A stretch of 64,000 bases of DNA from NCBI GenBank assembly GCA_002197995.1, contig NGZR01000002.1:6014001-6078000 (forward strand), given 5' to 3'. The notes under the pieces were generated by a model. It worked only from the letters and a program-made list of their open reading frames with translations, ran no database searches and was not told the DNA's origin. Positions 36,285-48,804 of the stretch are shown piece after piece (positions within the stretch are counted from its first letter, which is position 1; each line of letters starts with the position of its first letter). The translations under genes and the position numbers were made by a program. This DNA comes from Gaeumannomyces sp. JS-464 (taxonomy: Eukaryota; Ascomycota; Sordariomycetes; Magnaporthales; Magnaporthaceae).

Positions 36285-37058
36285 CTTATTTAGCTTTCCG
36301 ACTCGCTATTTTCGCTGGAAGATTGTTCCTTTTGCTGTAATTCTTTTTGTAAAACCGATAAATCGGTTATATTCCAGCTTTTTAATAGTAATATTTTACG
36401 GCTGGTTTCGGATTTTAATTTATTACGGCTTAGCGTTATAATGTTAGTAGCAGTAAAAAATAAACCTTTTATTGCAGCCGAAGTAGCCGGAATTAATAAA
36501 TATCGCTTAGCTAAAATGCTTAATAATGGAAAGCGTTTTTAATTATTTTTCCAATATAATAAAATATCTTAGCTTTCGTCGTAAATATCATCGTTTAAAT
36601 ATATTAAATATTTATTATCTTTTTGCTTTTTCTTCCTTTTAAATAATTCGGAATCCGAATCGCTATTATCGTTTTTATTACTAGTTTTTTAGTAAAAACT
36701 AGTATTTAATTCATCGAACGAATCGGTTATATTAGCAGGGTTTATTTCATTTTTTAACTTTATATATTCGTATTTTATTAAAGCTTTTCCATCGTTTTCG
36801 ATATTAGGATAAAAATAAAGTAGTTCGTCGGTTTCGAAATGCGATACTTTAAATTAGGGATTTAATATAATCGATAATATATATGGCCGATATTTTTTAA
36901 TATATTACTAGTTACGTTTTCCGGAAAATATTTATTTAATTTTTTTTCCCGATTCGATAGCAATTATATAAGCGTTATAATAATTATTATTATTGCGATT
37001 TAATTGGTTTTTTTACTTAAAAACCAATATTAAATTGCATAATTTTTTATAAATCCGG
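36285..37058 (-). pseudogene. hAT transposase, C-terminal dimerisation part
   Basis: The minus strand near 36,290-36,540 reads RFPLLSILAKRYLLIPATSA, then a Ser/Glu-rich C-terminus ending in SSSENSES. This is the hAT dimerisation-domain signature. Few stops remain here. It joins 38,903-39,153 once P5 is discounted and 46,613-47,700 once LINE L2 is discounted. Confidence 0.8.
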
Positions 37059-37060
37059 TA

Positions 37061-38900
37061 ACGTAGTCCACAAGCGAGTCGCGCACATAAGCGAGTCGCG
37101 CATTTTTAAATGCGACGCGTGTTTCCCATTTCCAACTCCAATTTTTTAACAACCACAAATGGAATCGACATCCAAAAAAGCTAAATTGTTCTAGCTATGC
37201 AAGCAATCTAATCCAATCGGGGTTTAAGTTTGCGTAAAGCAGCTAAAATTTACGATATTCCGGAATTTATAATGCGCGACCGGCGCGCCGGCCGACCTGC
37301 TCGACGCGATAATATGCTTAACTTTCGGAAATTAACGGAATTCGAAAAAAAGGCGCTTATTAAATACATATTCGAGCTGGATTTTCGCGCATTTCCTCCC
37401 CGGCATTTTGGTGTTAAAAATGCCGAACGCAACGCGAACGCCGTCGGTAAAAACTGGGTCGCGAACTTCGTTAAACGCCGCGTAAAGTTCGGTACGCGCT
37501 GGATTCGAAAATACGATTACTAAAAAGCCAAATACGAAAATCCTAAGCTCGTTTTTGCCTAGTTTAATTTTATGCGGAATATTATAGCTAAATATAGCAT
37601 TTTAAATAACGATATTTATAATTTTAACGAAACCGGCTTTTTTATAAGCATAATCGTTGCCGTTATAATTATTACAATATCGAAAAGCCGTAATAAAGCA
37701 AAGCTAGTTTAGCTTAGCAATCGGGAATAAGCTACGGTTATTTAAAAAGTTAACTATTACGGCTAAGCGATTTTTTATTATTATCGTTAACAGGTAATAC
37801 CATTTTAGCTAATTGGTATTCGAAAACCGGCTTTCCACGCGATTAGGTTATTTTAACGAATGCTAACGGGTGGATTACGAACGAGCTCGGTTTAAAATGG
37901 ATTTAGCATTTCGATAAGCATATTACATCGCGCATAAAAGGCGCCCATCGTTTATTAATGCTAAACGGCTACAAAAGCCACTATTCGACGGATTTCGAGC
38001 TTTATTATTAAAAATATAATATTATTACGCTTTATATGCTTTCGTATTCGTTTTACTTTTTTTAGCCATTTAACGTTAAATGTTTTAACCCGTTAAAAAA
38101 AGCGTACGGTTAACAAATCGAAAGTTTAATAAAGTTATACGTTAATTACGTAATTAAAGTCGAGTTTTTTTCGGCGTTTAAAAAGGCATTTTTTAATTTT
38201 ATAATTAAAAAAACATTTGAAAAGGCTTTTGAAAAACCGGCTTTGCTTTTTTTAATCCGGATTTAGTTTTGGAAAAGCTAAATGTAAAGTTACGAATTTT
38301 AACTCCTTCGAAAAAGCTTTTAAACGACGCCGAACTTTAAACTTTTAAAACGGTTTAAATAGCTGAAAACCCAATTTCGCAATCCGAATATATTAAAATT
38401 TAAATTTCCAATTACTAAAGCAGCTTTCCGTCGTTTATGCTATCGGTTATAAACTAATTAACAAAAAAGGCTAAAGCAATTATGCATCGGGTTAACCTTT
38501 TTAAAAAAAAGTGCTTTAAACTACGAAAAGCGAATAAAACACTAAGCAAACGCCGAAGGGCTAAAAAAACACGTGTCCAATTCGAAGGGTTATATATTGT
38601 TAAAAAAATACGAAATGTTTTAAATTAGCAAAGCTTAAATGGGCAGTTATAGTAAAAAATGCGCGATTATAAAAGTTAAAAAAAAAGGGCGACGATAACT
38701 CGTTAGCGATATGGCATTTGCGGCAAAACCGGACATAATGCGCGCATTTGTTAGGAAAAAGTAAAAATGTTCGATATATACAGTTTTAAGTAATTTAAAT
38801 GGATTTTTGGCGTTATTAAGTTGGCATGCGCGTCGATTAACCGGAGGTCGGGTGTAAGTGCGCGATTTGCTTATGTGCGCGACTCGCTTATGGATTACGT
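37061..38900 (+). mobile_element. Fot1/pogo-like transposon P5, inserted in hAT
   Basis: It is 1,840 bp, flanked by TA. The ends ACGTAGTCCACAAGCGAGTC and CGCTTATGGATTACGT have AAGCGAGTCGCGCA motifs at 17-bp spacing. A 97-codon frame at 37,230-37,523 keeps the CENP-B/Tc5-type HTH part (ALIKYIFELDFRAFPP, then NWVANFVKRR). The C-terminal CCHC knuckle lies near 38,718-38,750. Later frames contain stops. Confidence 0.93.
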
Positions 38901-38902
38901 TA

Positions 38903-39153
38903 TATTTATAAAAAAAAAGTAATATTTAAAGTGGTATATATTTGCTTTTGCAATTTAATTATAAGTTTAACAAATATTTCAAATATAGGAATTAAATTAT
39001 TTATAATATTAAATTCGGCTTTTATTAATATTACCTTTTTATAATCGTTATTATCGGTATTTTTACCAACGTATATTAAAAGGTATTTTAATTTATAAAA
39101 AGTTTTTAGCATTAAATATGTGGAATTTTAACGGGTATTATTATTTATAAGGA
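38903..39153 (-). pseudogene. hAT transposase, middle fragment
   Basis: A minus frame of 68 codons (39,112-38,906) contains FNIINNLIPIFEIFVKLIIK, resembling the helical region before the hAT dimerisation domain. Bounded by the LINE L2 duplication on the right and P5 on the left. Confidence 0.65.
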
Positions 39154-39843
39154 TTTTTGTTAATTTTATTAGTTATACTGCCGTTATATTTGTAAAAACC
39201 TCGGTGCTTTTGCTGTTTTATATATATGTAAAAACCTTTAAACTCGTTTCCGGGTGCGGACCGCATCCGGCTCGGTGGTTTAAAAATAAAAACCATATTT
39301 GCTTTTCGTATACGGTTTTTGCTATGTTAAATAATAGTGCCGTTTGCTTAGTTCCTGCGACTACTTTTAAAAGTTTCATCGCGAAAGCGTTTTTATAATT
39401 AATAGTAATAATAAGAAAATACGCAAGGAAAAAACTATAAGAAATGCATATTACGCTTAAATAACGCCCCGGTATTAAATTTTTTCTTTTTATAGTAATT
39501 TTAGTAATAGTGGTGTTAGTTCGGTTAATTACGGCGGCTTAATTATTTGCGTTTAAGGTTTTTCGGTCCCGCTTCGGTACTTAATCGCGTAATTGCTTCG
39601 TAAAGTTCGGGGGTTGTGGTTAACATCGGGTAATTTAACGTAATTATATTGTTCGCTTTCGAAAGTAACGCTATTTATATCGTGCTTTTCGGTTATGCTT
39701 TTATTTTTTTCCGAGTGCGGGTTTCCACCGTTTTTTCCCTTTTTACTTTTAAAGGTTTTTGCCTTTTTTTTCGCTTTTTTTTAATTTTTTTATTATAACT
39801 TTTAATCCTTTTTTCCCATTTTTGCTTTTAATTTTCGCGCATT

Positions 39844-40254
39844 TTGCCGCCCGCGCTTTTACATTTGCCTTTCCGCGCTTCGTTCCCTTTCCGGCTTTTA
39901 TCTTTTTGCATTATAGCTTTTAAAAATAAAACTCCCCGTTTTCCTCGCGGCGGCGCGCGCGGTAATATGCGCGGCGGCTATAGCGGTAGCGGTGGTAGTA
40001 GCGGCTTTACGCTTGCTCCTTTTTGTGGTAATCGCGACGAGCACCCATTTTCCAGCTTTAACGATAACGACGATTTCGAAGCCGGCGTTACTCCGAACCC
40101 CCGCGTTAAAGTTGTAAATGCGGTTTTACACCGCTTCGTTTTTTATTTTTTTGCTAATTTCTTTTTTTTTTTTTTTAGCTTTACCGTTTATACTATTAAA
40201 AGGAGTATAAGGCGGCGATCGCTATTTTTTCGGGTTATATCTTTTACGATTTAA
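39844..40254 (+). other. conserved antisense open frame in the LINE 3' region (L2)
   Basis: 136 codons. It shares GGARGNMRGGYSG, RDEHPFSSFN and NPRVKVVNAVLHRFVF with the frame at 22,849-23,178 in L1. It is GC-rich against its surroundings. The coding strand is uncertain. Confidence 0.3.
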
Positions 40255-42299
40255 TGGTGTATATTTCCCGTATCGTTTTTTTTTTATTTCGCTTCGCTAA
40301 CTTTTTAAGCTTATTTGCAAAATTTATATTAATTGCATTTAACGTTTCGCTAACGGCATTAATAGTGCCGGCGCCGTTCGGGGATGCTATTATAAAGCTT
40401 ATATATTTTTTATTTGCTTCGCTTTTTTTTTTGCTCGGTTCCGGTCGTATTAACTTTTATTTTTAGCTTTTTACGCTTTAACTTATATGGGGTGCGCTTT
40501 TTCGCGCGGTGCTTACGTTTAAATTTATTATTTTTTTCCTCCTTTTTTATTACGTTTTTTTATTATTAATTTGTTAATTCCGTTTTGGTAACCTCCCGTT
40601 AGCATTAAGGATTAGGTTTACGGCGTTTTTCGTATTTATTAGCGCTACATTTAATCCCTTTTTAAAACTGCTGCCGATTTAAAAAATGTTTTAACGAAAG
40701 TTGCTTATGCCGCTAAGGTTTATAACGGTTTTATTCCGGTGCTATATGCTTTATTACTAATGCTTTTTTCTAATTTCGTTATACCATTTTAAAGCACGCT
40801 ATCGCCGGCTACGTTCGATTTGCGAAGGATATCGGAAAACGATTCGACGTTTTTTTTAGTGCTAGGTTTTCGCGCTTATTCCTTTTTAACTTAAGGAGCG
40901 CTTTTGCTATTATAATTGCATTTGGTAGCTCGGGTTTCGTTCGCTCCTTTTTTAGCAATATAGTGCTTTCGGCGTAAACTATATTGGGTTAAGCTTTAAA
41001 ATTATTAATGCGTGGGATTTATTTAACCGCATTTAAATAAAGGCGTTAGCTTTAAAGCGGGCCAAAATACGGGTTTATTAATATTTCCTTTTGTATCGCT
41101 ATTTTTTTTCGGTTCGCTAACCCTTTTATATTTGCTAAATGTTTTTCGTGCAAAATCCTTTTAACTTTACTTTCGGTTAGATTTTAGCTAAGTATTAAAA
41201 GGATGTTATTAACGAAATGTTAAAAGAAATGGGTAAAGATAAAAATAATTAGCTTAATTAGTTCCTTTTCGGTTACGGTTTGCATATAAGGTATTAGCGT
41301 TAATCCATTTTTCCTTTTTTTCGTTTTTTGGTAAGGTATTTTCGTTTAACGTTTTATGGTTATTTATAGTTCGGTTTTTTTCCGGCTTAATAGCGTTTTT
41401 TTTTTTCCTTTTTTTTTACGCGTTTTCCTTTTACCTTTTTCGTTACCTTAAAATCCATTAGTTTTTTAATTTTAAACATTATGCGTGCTATTTGTTTTAA
41501 ATAATATGTTTTTTTTTCCTATAATTTAAAATATGCTTTTCGGTTATTCGCTTATATTATTCCGGTGTTATCCCGCTATTTATTTTAACGGGTGCATTAA
41601 ATTAATACGTATTATGCTATTTCCTTTTATTCGTTACCGCATTCGCATAGCGGCGTTACCGCGTTAAGCCCGTTCTTATTAAATAAAAAAGCATTTAAGC
41701 TTAGCTTTTCCGTTTTAATTTAAATTACCACTAAGTTATATGCTTTTGGCATTCCTTTGTAATATTTAACCATTTCTTTCGTAAATAAAGGGTTATTCGT
41801 TAAGCACGCGATTTTATACCGGTTCGCTTTTTTTACCGCTTTCGTTAAATTAGCAACTTTTAACTTCCATTTTATTATTACGTTAAAGTTTTAACGTTTC
41901 GCGTATTTATATTTAAACTTTTTTTCGTTTTCGCGGGGGATTAGTTTACGTTTCGGTTCCGGGGTTATTTTAGGTTGGTTTTAACGTTTCGCTTATCCCT
42001 TTTTTATTTAGCCGCTTTAAAAGTGTGGTTTTTTACTCCGTTCCTAATACCTTAACCTTTTAAATCGGCCCGTTACCTTCGCTATCGCTTCGTTAATTCG
42101 CTATATTATTCCAGTTTTTAACCATTTATTTTTTATATTAATTACCTTTTCGTTTAAGTATAAATTTAAAGGTAGCACGTAGGTTTTTATTTCCAAATAA
42201 GCTAATAACGTCGCTTTATATGCTCCGGTTACCACCTTAAAGCATATTCGCTATTTTTTCGCTAACTTTTTAGCTATGCTTTAAAACCGCCCCCGTGGT

Positions 42300-43640
42300 T
42301 CGGTTAAAAGGTAATATGTTACGGCTTTATACGCTATTGCGCTTTTATATACTATTGCGTATAATTATTTCGCTTTAGCAAAGCTGCTTTTTTACGTTAC
42401 CGTTGCGAGTTTTATTATCGCTAGTTATTATTTTTCCTATTTACCTTTCGTTTATTTAGTATAGGCCTTAAAATTTAATTTATAATTTAGCTAAATTCCG
42501 AGGAATTTCGCCGTTAGCGATAGTTATACGTGGATAGCTTCGGTATAAACCCGGGTTTAGTTTAAAGCTTTGGTAAAATGCAATAGCTCGGTTTTTAATA
42601 CGTTAAATATTATTCCTATTATTTTTACCTACGTTTAGCATACGTTTTAAGCTTTTTCCAATAGTTATGCCGTTTTCGCTATAATGCCCCCTATTGCTAA
42701 AAGGTTAATATCGTCGGCGAAATTAACTATTATATTTTTAGGATTTTTTTTAGTTTATTATATAATAACGCGATATAAAAGATAAATAATATAGGTAATA
42801 GTGGTAATTTTTACGGAATTTTTACAATTATTAATATTAGCGTTAACGTATTTCCGTTAAACCGAAACCGGGCCGTTTTATTTATAAGCTAGCTTTTAAT
42901 TCATTTAACTATTTTTGGTAAAAATCCCTGCTTTTGCATTATATTAAGCAATTTAATATAGTTAATATTATTAAATGCCTTTAATTGGTTAAATTGCAAT
43001 AGCGAAGTTATAACGCCGTAATTTTACGCTATTATTACTATATTTATCATTTGTTTAATGGCGAATTCGGTGCTGCGTTTTTTTTTATTACCTATTTATC
43101 CTTCCGGTAAAAATCCTTTTTTCCGCTTCGTTAGCGATTCGTTTTCCTATTATAGCTTTTATAATTTTAAAAATGGACGAAAAAAGTGCGATCGGTTTCC
43201 ATTCTTCCGCTATTTTCCTATTTTTTATACTTTTGCCTAGCTTTAGTAGCACTATTATAAGTGCGTTTCGAAAGCGCTTCGGGAAATATTCGAGGTCGAA
43301 GCTGGCGTTAGCTATTTTAAATATAGCTTTTTAGTATAATTAGCCGCATACTTTTAAAAGTTCGTTTAATAGGTTATCCGCTTTCGGAGCTTTCCAATTT
43401 TGCGTTTTTTTTAAAGCCGTTAATACGTCGCCGCTTTTCGGGTCCACTATATGTTTTATTAGAAACGCGTAGTAAAACGTGTTATCGTTAAACGTGGTAT
43501 TTATAATATCGGTTAAATTCGCTTTCGGGTTAGGGTAAAACTTGGCCGTTAAAGCTATTACTTTATTTGCGTAAGTGTTAGCTGGTTTTTAATTGCCGTT
43601 TTTTAATCGGTGCAAATCCGGTAGTTTAATTGGATTTCGT
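42300..43640 (-). pseudogene. LINE ORF2 reverse-transcriptase region (L2)
   Basis: The minus strand at 42,702-42,725 reads NFADDINL, the catalytic YxDD-type box of non-LTR reverse transcriptases. Endonuclease-like sequence lies to the right and an RNase H-like region to the left, but many in-frame stops prevent exact domain limits. Confidence 0.65.
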
Positions 43641-46099
43641 TTTTTATAGTTACGTAATTTCGCTTACCGTTTTACGTTCCAAAAAGTGGCTTTTTTCTTT
43701 TTTATTTTTAATGCCTTTTTAATAAACTTTTTTAATACGCGTTGGCCGCATTCCTTTTTTCCTTTATAAAAGCTTTATTCGCTATTTTTAGTTCGTTATA
43801 GCTATTTTATGTTTTTAGCTTCGTATATGCGCGCCGGCACCTTTTCGTTTTTTTAGCAAATTTAGTAAATTTTAAATTCCAATACGGTGCTAATTTAAAG
43901 CTGGTTAATAATTTCTTTTTTAATATTAACTCGTTAGCAATTAAAATTAGCTGGTTTATTAATGCGTTTATTTAATTATCGATATTTTCCGGTATTTCCA
44001 TATTTTTAATTTCGATATGCTATATAGCTAATTGCAATGCCTTTTTTTGGTCGTTTTTTATGTTAATGTTTATTTTTTTCCATATTTATTTTTCGGCGGT
44101 TCTTTGCCGAAGCGGCTTCGTTTCGGTATTAATTAGGATTATTTAAAAGTAATAATCCGATTTTTCTATTTCGTCGTTTTTATTTTCGTATTTTACGGCT
44201 AACGCGTTAAATACTTATACATAATCGATTGTGCTTTTTCGTTCGCCAAATTTTTTTTTCGTTACCTTTTCGTAAAGTGTTATAAAATTCGAGTTTTTAC
44301 CGGTGCGTTAGCAATAGTAATACGTTTGCTTTTTCGTTTTGTTTATTATAAACGTTTTATATAAAGTGGTATATATTAAAATCCCTTACGAGCACGGCGT
44401 AATGTCGTAATAATTACGTTTCGATTTTTATTAATAGCGTATGCCATTTTTTTAATGCTTTTAAATCCGGCGAATATATTAAGTAAATATCGATTTTTCC
44501 TAATAAGGTTTGCAATATTACTATTACCTAATCGTATTCGCTTCGGCTTTTTTACGATGCGGGGTTTAGCCGTTAATAAACGTATAATGCTGCGTTTAAA
44601 CGGTTTATCGGTTTGGTAATAAACCATTTCGTATTTGCACTTTGTTAGTTTTTTTGGGTTTTTATATCGGTTTAGCTTCGGCTTTTATATAGCTATTATA
44701 TTGTATTTTTTCCTGCTAAATAACGGGATATTTCCTTTTCCGCTCTCTTTTTTTATGTTTTAATATAATATCGAAATTACTATGCGGGTTTTTTTAGGCT
44801 TTTTAATGCGTTCCACGGGCTAATGCTATTTATTATCGGTAACGGTTCGGAAGAAAGGGAAGGGCGGGGGGGTTTATTAAGGCTATTATCCTTTCGGCTT
44901 CCTCGCGTATTTGCTCGTTTACCGTAACGGGGGGTTTAGCTAACAAAAAGCTCGTTTTAAAAGCGAAGTGTGTTATAAGTAAAAAAGGCGGCCGTATATC
45001 GGTTCGGCTTTTAAATAATTGTAAATCTTTCCGGGTTTACCAACTAGTCGGCGTCCTAAGGTCCGGGTCGGTAAATTATTATCCGAATTTAAATTATTTT
45101 TTCATCTTTTGCTAAAGCTCGTTAGCTTTTCGGTTCCAAAGGGTTAACGGGCTTAGAAAATGGGAAAAGTAACGTTTTTTATTAGTTTATAAGTTACGCC
45201 TTTTAGCATAAACCTTTTCGGTCGGTTTTAATATATTTCCTTTGCTTTTCTTATAACGCGTTATGCCATTTCGCATTCCCGGTAAAAGGCCGGGTGCGGT
45301 TTATTGCAATTTATATATTTGGGTGTAGCCTTTTAATATTAGTAATGGGCGTCGCATTAGTATTTTCCTTTTTAATATTTCGGTTTTCCGCAATACGGGC
45401 ACCGGTTTAGTTTAATGCAAAACTTTTAACGGTATTCTTATTTAAAGCAATTATAACATTGGTTAGTTTTAGCGTTTAATATAAATGGCTCGCAATTATA
45501 AATTACTGCTTTTATTATAAATCCTCGTTCGTATATTTAGTTCGTTGCCGTTATTAATTCGATGCGGGCTAATACTATAACATATTCGTAAAAAGTCCGG
45601 GCTAATTACACGTATATAAATTTAACTTTTGCGTTTTGGTTTTCGGCGTTTAAACTTTTAATAAGTGCGTTTAAGTTTTTTAAAAGTGCTTTTTATTTAA
45701 AACCTTAAATTACCACGTTATATATCCGCATTCGGATCGTTATTTAATCGCCGAATACTTTTTTCACTTAATCGTTTTTTTTTTTATTTTTTTACGTTTG
45801 TTTAAAAGCATACTACTACGTTTCCGCTTCGAAATCGTTTCGTTGCTCGTATTATCGTACCTAATTGGTTATTTAACGCTTATAAGGTATTTATCGTTAA
45901 TCGCTTTTTAATTGCCTTTGGGGTTTTTTTTACGTTTACGATAATTTCTCGTTTAACTTTCGACGATATAAATCGGGGTAGGGGTTACGCTATGTTCGGG
46001 TGCTATTAGCGTGGTTAAATCGACTTGGTTCCGCCCGGCATTCGAACCGGTAAGCCCGTAGCTAATGCAATAGCATAGGACTTTTTAATATTAGCTAAT

Positions 46100-46560
46100 G
46101 CTTTTTTAACTTCTTTAAATATTTTTACTTTAAGCTTTTGCAACGTATCGTTAATTACTAATCCCTTTGCGGCGGTTTCGCGTTAACGAGCCGCTTTCGC
46201 GTTAATCCCTCGCTTTGTTAGCTTTAACACTAATTGCAAAACTTCCGGCAACTTTTTATTAATTACAAAAGGCCTTAACTTATTAATAATTTCTTTTTCT
46301 CTTTTATTTTGGCGGTTGCGCGCCGGTTTCGTATCGGTGTCGCTGCTTCCCCGCGTATCCGAAAACGCGTTAAAAGGATCCACCGTCGTAGCGTGCCGAT
46401 TAGCCGCGAGCTTAAAATCGATCGCCATTGATTTTTGGCCGCGCCGTCGGCGCGCGCACGATGCGGCATCGATCCGGGGTCGAGTCGGCTGCGAGGGTTC
46501 GATTTTAGCGTTGGAATTGGATTATTTGGAAGGGCTAACCGGCTACGCGTTTTTAAAGTC
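46100..46560 (-). pseudogene. LINE ORF1 remnant (L2)
   Basis: The minus frame at 46,428-46,183 reads 81 codons, including KLPEVLQLVLKLTKRGINAKAAR, homologous to the L1 ORF1 frame at 30,921-30,682. A second overlapping frame at 46,469-46,275 holds the N-terminal Arg/Asp-rich part. Likely the RNA-binding ORF1 protein. Confidence 0.55.
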
Positions 46561-46612
46561 GCAGCAGCTAAACTGCTAAATGGTTTTGTTTGCGTTAATT
46601 TTTGTTAATTTA

Positions 46613-47700
46613 AAATCTTTTTCTAATTTACCCTCGTTTTATATTTATTAATCCCTTCGATTAAAAGCTTTTTTAATTCGTTATTATATTTTAAAATCGT
46701 AATAATTTACGAACTTTTATTGTAATATTGTTATTATTATCGTTATTATCGCTATTATTTAAAAAATCGCGTAATATATCTTTAGCTATTAAATTTAATA
46801 TATAAGCTGCACAACGAATATCGTAAAAGCTATTAGTAATATTTTCGTTATAATAACTTATAAAAGTATTATTATTATTAGCATTATCCGCGTAATTAAT
46901 AAAATAGTATTATTATTAATAAAAGGATATTTTTCGATAATATTATTAAATTTTAAATATAAATTTTCACCAGCATGGCTTATATTACCAATTTCTTTAA
47001 ATTCGATTAGTTTATGATTTAATTTAAAATCGAAACTTATAAATATTATAATTATACTAAAGTATTGGCTGCTAGTTACTTTGAAAGTCCATATATTAAA
47101 AGTTATATTAAATTTGCCGTTATTTTCAATATGCAATCGCATTTTATCGTTAAATAACGAGAAATATTTATTATATGTAGCATTTAATATAGTTTTTAAT
47201 TTTTTTAATATTAATAATAAGGGAAATTATATTATAATACTTAATAAATCGGTAAATAAATTCGATTTTACTATATTAAACGATAAATTATTATCGATTA
47301 TAAACCATAATATTTTTTATATGCATTCGTATCGTTACATCGATAAAACCGTATTTTAGCGCTGTTTTTTTCCATTTCCGGCCGAAAAAGCCGATATTAT
47401 TAGTAATTGGGCTGTATTTTGTTTTTTAGCCTTTGTTTTTTCACTTGCTTTATTATAAGCTATATTAGGGTGTTTTAATTTATAATCCCTAAAATAATTG
47501 GAGGTTTAAAATTTTGCAATATTTTTGATTTTTTTATAATTACATATTGTACATTTTATTATAATTTTACGTTTTTTTATTAATGTTTATTAGTAAAAGC
47601 GTCCGTGTAAATAAGTTATTTTCAAATATATACATTTTACTTTTTTTAATAATAGGTAAAACGTAAGTGGGTTGGTTATAAAGAGAGTTTTTATAATTTG
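46613..47700 (-). pseudogene. hAT transposase, N-terminal and central part
   Basis: The minus frame at 47,142-46,858 (94 codons) reads NITFNIWTFKVTSSQYFSI, then FDFKLNHKLIEFKEIG and ISHAGENL, the diagnostic hAT DDE region. CAAYILNLIAKDIL follows near 46,750-46,830. Upstream, a BED-finger-like stretch extends to about 47,600. It is interrupted by LINE L2 at 46,599. Confidence 0.82.
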
Positions 47701-47967
47701 TAATATTAAATTAGCCCTAGTGTCCGCGCGGTGTTAAAAAAGCATAAAAAAAGCAGGACACCGCGTTTCGATTTCCAACTAGTGTTTTAGGCAGCAAGCA
47801 ACCGGCAATAACATAAACTCCCTTTCCCAAATTTTTAGGGCCTCGTCCTTCCTTTTTTTGTTTTTCCCACTTTTACTATCGATGTTCGTTAAAAACGCTA
47901 TATTCCATTAACACGGACGCACAGTTTACTAAATAACTAACATTTTTTCCACTGTTTTCCACTATTA
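47701..47967. promoter_or_regulatory. putative intergenic/origin-like region upstream of the Rep-like pseudogene
   Basis: GC-rich inverted repeat: CGCGGTGT (47,727-47,734) pairs with ACACCGCG (47,758-47,765), and GTGTCC also pairs with GGACAC in the same stretch. GTAATATTA at 47,700-47,708 is the complement of the nonanucleotide TAATATTAC used by many CRESS-DNA replicons, but it is not in the hairpin loop and can occur by chance in AT-rich DNA. It may instead be a hAT terminus. Confidence 0.3.
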
Positions 47968-48799
47968 ATGGATTATTCACTTTCCTCGCTTATGCAAAAC
48001 GAGGCACCAACGGCACTAACAAGCTAACAATTAAACGACTTGCAAGTTGTTAATCTTTGTATTAGTAACATACCATTCCGATTTGCATTAAAGTCCGTTT
48101 TCCTAACGTACCCAAAGTGCATTTTCGAACCCGAGGAGCTGATTTAAAAGATAAAAAGGTTGGCTTTTGTAATTATTACGCCGTTTAAAAGCGTTATAAG
48201 GACGGCACCCCACATTACACGTTATCGGCAACTAGGATAAAAAGAAAAACATTAAAAATCCTAAACATTTCGATATTAAGCGGTTCACCCGAACATTAAA
48301 CGGATTAAACAACCGTAAGCTGCTTAAAAGTACCTTTACAAGCGGAAAAGCCAGTTAAAATACGTTACGGCATTATAATTAAGCTAAAAGGGCTGCGCAA
48401 AACCTTAAAGCAAACTTTTGGTTTGCGGCTGTGAAAATATCCGATCGTACGGATTTTTTTTCCTGGTTTCGCGAAAAGGCCCCCCGCGAACTAATTTTGC
48501 ATTATTTATATGTAAAAGCTTACGCCGATAATATATTCCGCATGCTAATGCTAAAGTATATTAGACCGGTATTAAACGGTATGTGGAACCTTTTTGTGGA
48601 AATTATAAAGTGGATGTAAAAAAACTTGCGAAAAAAATAAAGTACGTTATAACCCCTCCTTTCCGCTCGTTTTTTGCTACGGGACCTCCTAAAAGGTAAA
48701 AACCCAGTTTTTAGCCATTTTTTTATAGTGTTTTGTTAAGTTCGGTTTACGGTTTAAACTCCCCACTTTAAAAGGGCCCCCGGGGGCCCCTCGCCGAAC
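47968..48799 (+). pseudogene. CRESS-DNA virus-like Rep (replication initiator), 5' part, degraded
   Basis: From an ATG at 47,968 one plus frame runs through in-frame stops to about 48,430. It contains FLTYPKC (48,098-48,118), matching HUH-endonuclease motif I of geminivirus/genomovirus-type Reps, and a PHI-type remnant of motif II near 48,210. HPNIK follows near 48,294 and KYLYK, resembling the motif III Tyr, near 48,330. A second frame (48,431-48,619) continues with APRELILHYLYVKAYAD-like sequence, as expected for the linker to the helicase. Walker-A-like residues near 48,670-48,710 are split between frames. Family role: nicking the origin for rolling-circle replication. Many stops sit where Trp is expected. 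It is cut at 48,800-48,804 by chromovirus E. Confidence 0.7.
48774..48789. repeat. 16-bp perfect GC palindrome
   Basis: GGGCCCCCGGGGGCCC reads the same on both strands and lies 15 bp from the chromovirus E insertion, inside AT-rich DNA. Confidence 0.8.
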
Positions 48800-48804
48800 C
48801 TTTT

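Larger units (their letters stand above)
39169..46598 (-). mobile_element. Tad1-like LINE copy L2, inserted in hAT
   Basis: It is 7.43 kb. Flanked by TTTTTGTTAATTTTA (39,154-39,168) and TTTTTGTTAATTTA (46,599-46,612), a near-perfect target duplication. Collinear with L1. The 3' end (left) starts at the shared ACTGCCGTTATATTTG. It is the better preserved copy: it lacks the P3 insertion and keeps the FADD box. Confidence 0.88.

Noticed and set aside
39020..39040. TAATATTAC-like nonanucleotides elsewhere in the window
   Set aside because: Such strings are expected by chance in DNA this AT-rich and have no GC stem around them.
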